This document shows positions 5,785-8,862 of a stretch of DNA of 8,862 nt, one piece after another (the stretch's first letter is position 1; every line of letters starts with the position of its first letter). The notes beneath the pieces were generated by a model, which was given only the letters and a program-made list of their open reading frames with translations, did no database searches and had not been told where the DNA came from. The DNA comes from Sphingomonas bacterium. GTDB taxonomy: Bacteria; Pseudomonadota; Alphaproteobacteria; Sphingomonadales; Sphingomonadaceae. The stretch is taken from the NCBI GenBank assembly GCA_026785965.1, contig JAJAYY010000187.1, positions 1 through 8,862 on the forward strand. The letters are read 5' to 3'. A program made the position numbers and the translations under genes.

Positions 5785-7167
5785 GTGAACTCGACCGCGA
5801 TCATGTTCGTCATTGCCGCGCTCGCCCTTGGGGCACTCATCGGCTGGCTGCTCGGATCGCGCGCGGCGGCGGCGGGGCAGGGGGTCGCCGATTCGCTCAG
5901 GATGCAGCTCGACGCGGTGCGCGACGAGCGCGATGGCCATTCCCGCGCGATCGACACGATGCGCGGCGAACATCACGATCTCGCCTCGCGCCACGCCGCG
6001 GCGGGCGCCGCGCAGGAGGAGCGCGAGCGCGCGTTCGAGATCCGCCTGACCGAGATCACCGCCGCCAAGGAAGCGCTTGGCGCGCAATTCGCCGAGGTCG
6101 GCGGCAAGTTGCTCGAAAGCGCGCAGAAGCAGTTCCTCGAGCGCGCCGATCAGCGCTTCAAGGAGAGCGAGGCGACTTCGGGCAAGTCACTCCAGGCAAT
6201 GCTCCAGCCGGTTCACGACCGCCTCAAACGTTACGAGGAAGTGGTCGGCAAGGTCGAGGAGGACCGGCGCAAGGATTTCGGGCTGCTCACCGGGCATATC
6301 GAGGCGATGAAATCGGGCACCGAGCGGGTCTCGGCCGAGGCAGCGAAATTGGTCAACGCGCTGCGCAACGCGCCCAAGGCGCGCGGCCGCTGGGGCGAGC
6401 AGCAATTGCGCAACGTGCTCGAAAGCTGCGGCCTGTCGGAACATGCCGACTTCGCCACCGAAGTCAGTCACACCGACGACGAAGGCACCCGCCAGCGCCC
6501 CGACGTGATCGTTCGCATTCCCGGCGGGCAAAGCCTCGTCATCGACGCCAAGGTGTCCTTGAACGCCTATCAGGACGCGTTTGGCGCGGTCGAGGAGAGC
6601 GAGCGCGCGCTCCACCTCGCGGCGCACGCCAATGCGATCAAGGCGCACGTCAACACGCTCGGCGCCAAGGCCTATTGGGCGCAGTTCGCCGACGCCCCCG
6701 ATTATGTCGTGATGTTCATCCCCGGCGAGCATTTCCTGTCGGCCGCGCTCGAACAGGATTCGACGTTGTGGGATTACGCCTTCGACAAGCGCGTATTGCT
6801 TGCCACCCCGACCAATTTGATCGCGATCGCGCGGACCGTCGCTGCAGTGTGGCGTCAGGAGAAGCTCGCCAAGGAAGCGCGCCAGATCGGCGAGCTCGGC
6901 AAGGAGCTCTACGACCGCCTCGCCAAAGCCGCGGGCGACCTCCGCAAGGTCGGGTCGGGCCTGACGAGCGCAGTCAACAATTACAACAGCTTCGTGTCGT
7001 CATTTGAGAGTCGGTCTCTAGTCACCGCGCGCAAATTCCGTGAACTCAACATCGAACCCAGCGCGCGCGAGATCGAGGCGGTGCCCCCGGTCGAAGCGCT
7101 TGCTCGCTACGGCGACGACAAGGTGCTCCCGCCCCCCAGCGCGAACGAGGATGACGCCGCCGCCTAG
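5785..7167 (+). CDS. rmuC: DNA recombination protein RmuC (460 aa)
   Basis: RmuC-family proteins have a nuclease-like core. Loss of rmuC in E. coli raises inversion at short inverted repeats; the biochemical activity is poorly defined. Order here: a short N-terminal membrane segment (about 7-24, MFVIAALALGALIGWLLG); a long coiled-coil region (about 35-185) rich in Glu, Arg and Ala; then the conserved domain. Landmarks are GRWGEQQLRNVLESCGL (201-217), RPDVIVRIPGG (238-248) and LVIDAKVSLNAYQ (251-263), where Asp240, Asp254 and Lys256 fit a PD-(D/E)XK-type site. YVVMFIPGEHFLSAALEQD (307-325), ATPTNLIAIARTVAAVWRQEK (340-360) and NNYNSFVSSFESR (398-410) follow. A Pro/Asp-rich tail ends the protein. 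Length is typical. The GTG start is set by AGGAGG 5 nt upstream and keeps the membrane segment at the extreme N-terminus. It is transcribed alone, divergent from the 88-aa gene and convergent with the lipoprotein genes. Confidence 0.96.
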   Translation: MNSTAIMFVIAALALGALIGWLLGSRAAAAGQGVADSLRMQLDAVRDERDGHSRAIDTMRGEHHDLASRHAAAGAAQEERERAFEIRLTEITAAKEALGAQFAEVGGKLLESAQKQFLERADQRFKESEATSGKSLQAMLQPVHDRLKRYEEVVGKVEEDRRKDFGLLTGHIEAMKSGTERVSAEAAKLVNALRNAPKARGRWGEQQLRNVLESCGLSEHADFATEVSHTDDEGTRQRPDVIVRIPGGQSLVIDAKVSLNAYQDAFGAVEESERALHLAAHANAIKAHVNTLGAKAYWAQFADAPDYVVMFIPGEHFLSAALEQDSTLWDYAFDKRVLLATPTNLIAIARTVAAVWRQEKLAKEARQIGELGKELYDRLAKAAGDLRKVGSGLTSAVNNYNSFVSSFESRSLVTARKFRELNIEPSAREIEAVPPVEALARYGDDKVLPPPSANEDDAAA

Positions 7168-7357
7168 CGCTCAGCGGCGCTACGGCGCGCGGGCTGGCAA
7201 TGTAGGAATTCGTCTGCCACCCTCGCCGCGGCTCTTTCGCATCGTCGGCACATTGACCTTCGATTTGAGCGCCAGACCGACGAAATGGCGCCTGAGTCTA
7301 CGACTCTTGCGACCTTTGTGAACTTAATCCGCCCGCACCTGGTCGCCAAAAACCCGC
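7168..7357. other. Convergent intergenic region, lower GC, no clear gene
   Basis: This stretch of 190 bp lies between the stops of rmuC and the leftward lipoprotein. Its central part is less GC-rich than its surroundings (72 of 130 bases at 7201-7330, counted by hand). It holds small inverted repeats: TAGCGC/GCGCTA (7165-7170 with 7177-7182, overlapping the rmuC stop) and GAGTC/GACTC (7294-7298 with 7302-7306). Neither has a T-tract. A plus-strand frame from ATG at 7285 runs to a TGA at 7380 and would encode 31 aa (MAPESTTLATFVNLIRPHL...). It lacks a good ribosome binding site and overlaps the lipoprotein gene, so it is not called. Confidence 0.5.
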
Positions 7358-7720
7358 CTAAAGCCCGCCGCAGCCGGTGAAGCGGCGGCCGTCGGCGGTG
7401 ACTTGCACCGTGTCGGGATAGACCCGGTCACTCATTCCGTCGCTGCAGCGCGAATGGACGATGTTCACGTTGAGCCGTTGGGTCTGGTAGATTTCGCCCG
7501 CGATCCCGATGATCGGGCGCGGGGTCGGCTGGACGATGCGGGTCGGGCCGTTGGGATCTTCGAACACCATATCGCGCGGACCGATGTTCAGGCCCCAGAA
7601 GGGCTCGGTCCCGGTCGCGCGATAGGTGCCCGTCGGAGTCGGCCCGATCGGGAGTGTCTGGCAAGCGGCGAGCGAGGCGAGGAGCGTCAACGGCGCGGCG
7701 GTGCGGAGGAAATGGTTCAT
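7358..7720 (-). CDS. Putative lipoprotein with EPFW / CSDGMSD domain (COG3650-like, 120 aa)
   Basis: The N-terminus MNHFLRTAAPLTLLASLAAC is a classic lipoprotein signal with lipobox LAAC; Cys20 would be lipidated, placing the protein in the envelope. The mature part is a single small domain: TGTYRATGTEPFWGLNIG (30-47, with EPFW at 39-42), a Pro-rich stretch near 60-70, then LNVNIVHSRCSDGMSDRVYPDTVQV (83-107) and a terminal GCGG (116-119). Cys92 and Cys117 could form a disulfide. I recall this EPFW...CSDGMSD...GCGG pattern from uncharacterised envelope proteins grouped near COG3650, often found with META domains. No enzymatic function is known to me. The same CSDGMSD...GCGG segment occurs in the truncated gene at 8318-8862, so the two are related. 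It is the last gene of a leftward run of three, 49 bp after the META lipoprotein. It has no obvious ribosome binding site; the start is fixed by the signal peptide. Confidence 0.85.
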   Translation of the reverse strand: MNHFLRTAAPLTLLASLAACQTLPIGPTPTGTYRATGTEPFWGLNIGPRDMVFEDPNGPTRIVQPTPRPIIGIAGEIYQTQRLNVNIVHSRCSDGMSDRVYPDTVQVTADGRRFTGCGGL

Positions 7721-7769
7721 AGCGCTAAGACGAACGGCGCCGAAGCGCGTTCCTCGGCCGATCCTCCGC

Positions 7770-8279
7770 CTAGCGCGCCCTGACCAGTTCGATCGTTCCG
7801 GCGCGATTGCTCAGCGTCAGCCGATCGCCTGATTCGGTCAGCGTCATCGGCTGCGCCATGATCGCGGTCCCCTGGGCTTCGAAGCTGCCGTTGGGGCAGG
7901 CCATGCGGGTCATCATGATTGCCCCGGCGCTGAGCGTCGATCCGTTGACGCTATAGCCCGCGCCCACGGTGTTGCAGCCGAACTTGCCCGACAATCGGTC
8001 GGGCATGAAGTTGAGATAATAGCCACTCATCGGGACTTGCTGGCCATTGATCGAAGCAACCCGCCAATTGGTGTTGGCCAGGTTGTACGCGCCCTGGACC
8101 TGGCCGGGGAAACCCGGTTGCGGATAGGGTTGCGGGTAAGGCTGCGGATAGGGCTGCGGGTAAGGCGCCGGCTCGGGATAGCCGTAAGGGCCCTGGCCTT
8201 GGCCATAGCGGTCATTCGGAAGGGTCTGGCAGGCAGCAAGAGCGAGAGCAAGCAGCGGCAGCGCGAGGATCGTTTTCAT
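7770..8279 (-). CDS. META-domain (HslJ-like) lipoprotein with PYPQ repeat (169 aa)
   Basis: The signal MKTILALPLLALALAAC has lipobox LAAC with Cys17, so it is an envelope lipoprotein. A Gly/Tyr/Pro/Gln-rich linker (about 23-63) contains four tandem PYPQ units (39-54). The META domain fills about 67-169: LANTNWRVASINGQQVP, KFGCNTVGAGYSVNG with Cys102, TRMACPNG with Cys128, and a terminal strand GTIELVRAR. GCN and the (A/G)C motif after the T are the usual META landmarks. E. coli HslJ, a META protein, is linked to heat and novobiocin response; the role here is unknown. The ATG at 8279 is chosen because the signal peptide starts there. An in-frame TTG further upstream at 8306 would spoil the signal with RPSRVCCG. 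It begins 38 bp after the stop of the fused gene at 8318 and is probably cotranscribed with it. Confidence 0.9.
   Translation of the reverse strand: MKTILALPLLALALAACQTLPNDRYGQGQGPYGYPEPAPYPQPYPQPYPQPYPQPGFPGQVQGAYNLANTNWRVASINGQQVPMSGYYLNFMPDRLSGKFGCNTVGAGYSVNGSTLSAGAIMMTRMACPNGSFEAQGTAIMAQPMTLTESGDRLTLSNRAGTIELVRAR
8118..8165 (-). repeat. Four tandem 12-bp units encoding PYPQ
   Basis: Four 12-bp units alternate two spellings, CCTTACCCGCAR and CCCTATCCGCAR on the minus strand. The array can therefore also be read as two 24-bp units differing at two third positions (the Gln codon of each 12-bp unit). All encode Pro-Tyr-Pro-Gln in the linker between the lipid anchor and the META domain. Such an array can change in length by slippage without a frameshift. 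Confidence 0.9.
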
Positions 8280-8317
8280 GCCGCAACAAACTCGCGAGGG
8301 GCGCAACCGGTTCCGTG

Positions 8318-8862
8318 TCAGATCGCGCGCTTGAGGTCGATCGATCCGGCTTCGCTGACCAGCCGCATGCGTGTCCCGTCAAGCTGCTCGATGCGCATGT
8401 TGCTGTTGAGCACCGCACTGCCCAGCCGCTCGAAGGTCGAGGCGGGCTCAGGGCACCCCAACTCAGTCTGGATCAGGTCGCTGGTCGACAGATGGTCGCC
8501 GTTGAGGCGCCAGCTGCCGCTGATGCTGTTGCAACCCAGCCTGGCGGACACGTCGCGGTCGGCGAAATTGATGAAATAGCCCGCGCCGCTTGGCGTCCGC
8601 CGACCGTTGATCGCGGTCACCGTCCAACTGCTGTTGGCGAGCGTATCGGGGGCAATCGTCCCCCCGCCGCAGCCCGTGACGCGCTTGGAATCGGCGCGGA
8701 CGCTGACCGCGTCGCGATAAATCAGGTCGCTCATGCCGTCGCTGCAGCGACCGGGGGTGATGGCCACCTCGAGTCGCGCGGTGCAATATGTTCTGGTGGC
8801 GGCGCCGCTGATAGGCGGCCGCGCGGGCGGGGTGGTCTTGGTCGAGCCATAGTAGCCGGCAA
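8318..8862 (-). CDS. Two-domain envelope protein: CSDGMSD-type domain fused to META domain (5' end off the right edge)
   Basis: The frame is open to the right edge with no stop; 180 residues are visible. A GTG at 8767 is inside the first domain and is not a credible start, because the sequence before it (AGYYGS...ISGAATRTYCTARLE) aligns with the relative at 7358-7720. The first visible module ends YCTARLEVAITPGRCSDGMSDLIYRDAVSVRADSKRVTGCGG, matching LNVNIVHSRCSDGMSDRVYPDTVQV...GCGG there. After a short linker (GTIAPDT) comes a META domain: LANSSWTVTAINGRRTP, RLGCNSISGSWRLNG, TELGCPEP, ending GSIDLKRAI. Its GCN and GCP cysteines match the META protein at 7770-8279, with roughly 30% identity by eye. 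The N-terminal half with the expected EPFW motif and any signal peptide lies outside the window. It is the first seen gene of a leftward run of three; the next gene starts 38 bp after its stop. Confidence 0.82.
   Translation of the reverse strand, partial: AGYYGSTKTTPPARPPISGAATRTYCTARLEVAITPGRCSDGMSDLIYRDAVSVRADSKRVTGCGGGTIAPDTLANSSWTVTAINGRRTPSGAGYFINFADRDVSARLGCNSISGSWRLNGDHLSTSDLIQTELGCPEPASTFERLGSAVLNSNMRIEQLDGTRMRLVSEAGSIDLKRAI

Noticed and set aside
7164..7349. Minus-strand 61-codon frame in the gap between rmuC and the lipoprotein gene
   Set aside because: It has no ribosome binding site and an Arg-rich composition, and it lies in the presumed 3' region of the leftward operon.

Overview
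The window is 8,862 bp of GC-rich DNA that reads as an ordinary alphaproteobacterial chromosome, most likely a sphingomonad (Sphingomonas, Sphingobium or Novosphingobium type). This rests on the exosortase-A-associated gene pair at the left edge, the conserved housekeeping genes recR, def, fmt, truA and rmuC, and a stem-rich GGGGAGGGGGACC-type intergenic repeat that I recall as common in this group. The assignment is inference; there is no rRNA or other taxonomic marker. I see no mobile element, phage gene, CRISPR array or tRNA.

Left part (1-1832, plus strand): the 3' end of an AMP-forming acyl-CoA ligase overlaps by 4 bp a complete PLP-dependent decarboxylase. Both belong to the exosortase A / PEP-CTERM accessory set. 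This is the tail of a longer cluster lying off the left edge.

Core block (1851-4713): two divergent gene pairs share a 55-bp gap. fmt and truA run leftward and overlap by 4 bp. recR and def run rightward. Together they cover initiator-tRNA formylation, tRNA pseudouridylation, RecFOR recombination and removal of the N-formyl group. The two enzymes of the formyl cycle, Fmt and Def, lie on opposite arms here.

Middle (4714-5784): a head-to-head pair of bipartite hairpin repeats separates def from two leftward genes. One encodes a 17-cysteine four-helix copper-storage protein (Csp3/DUF326 type); the other is an unrecognised 88-aa protein. The repeat nearest def has a T-tract only in the leftward direction, so it can act as the terminator of the copper-storage gene.

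Right part (5785-8862): rmuC, with a GTG start behind a strong ribosome binding site, reads rightward. It converges on three leftward envelope-type genes. The first is truncated by the window edge and joins an EPFW/CSDGMSD-type domain to a META (HslJ-like) domain. The second is a META-only lipoprotein with a PYPQ repeat. The third is a lipoprotein carrying only the EPFW/CSDGMSD domain. The same two modules are thus present fused and separate side by side. This is the most unusual arrangement in the window. I do not see a clear case for a wholly new multi-gene system.
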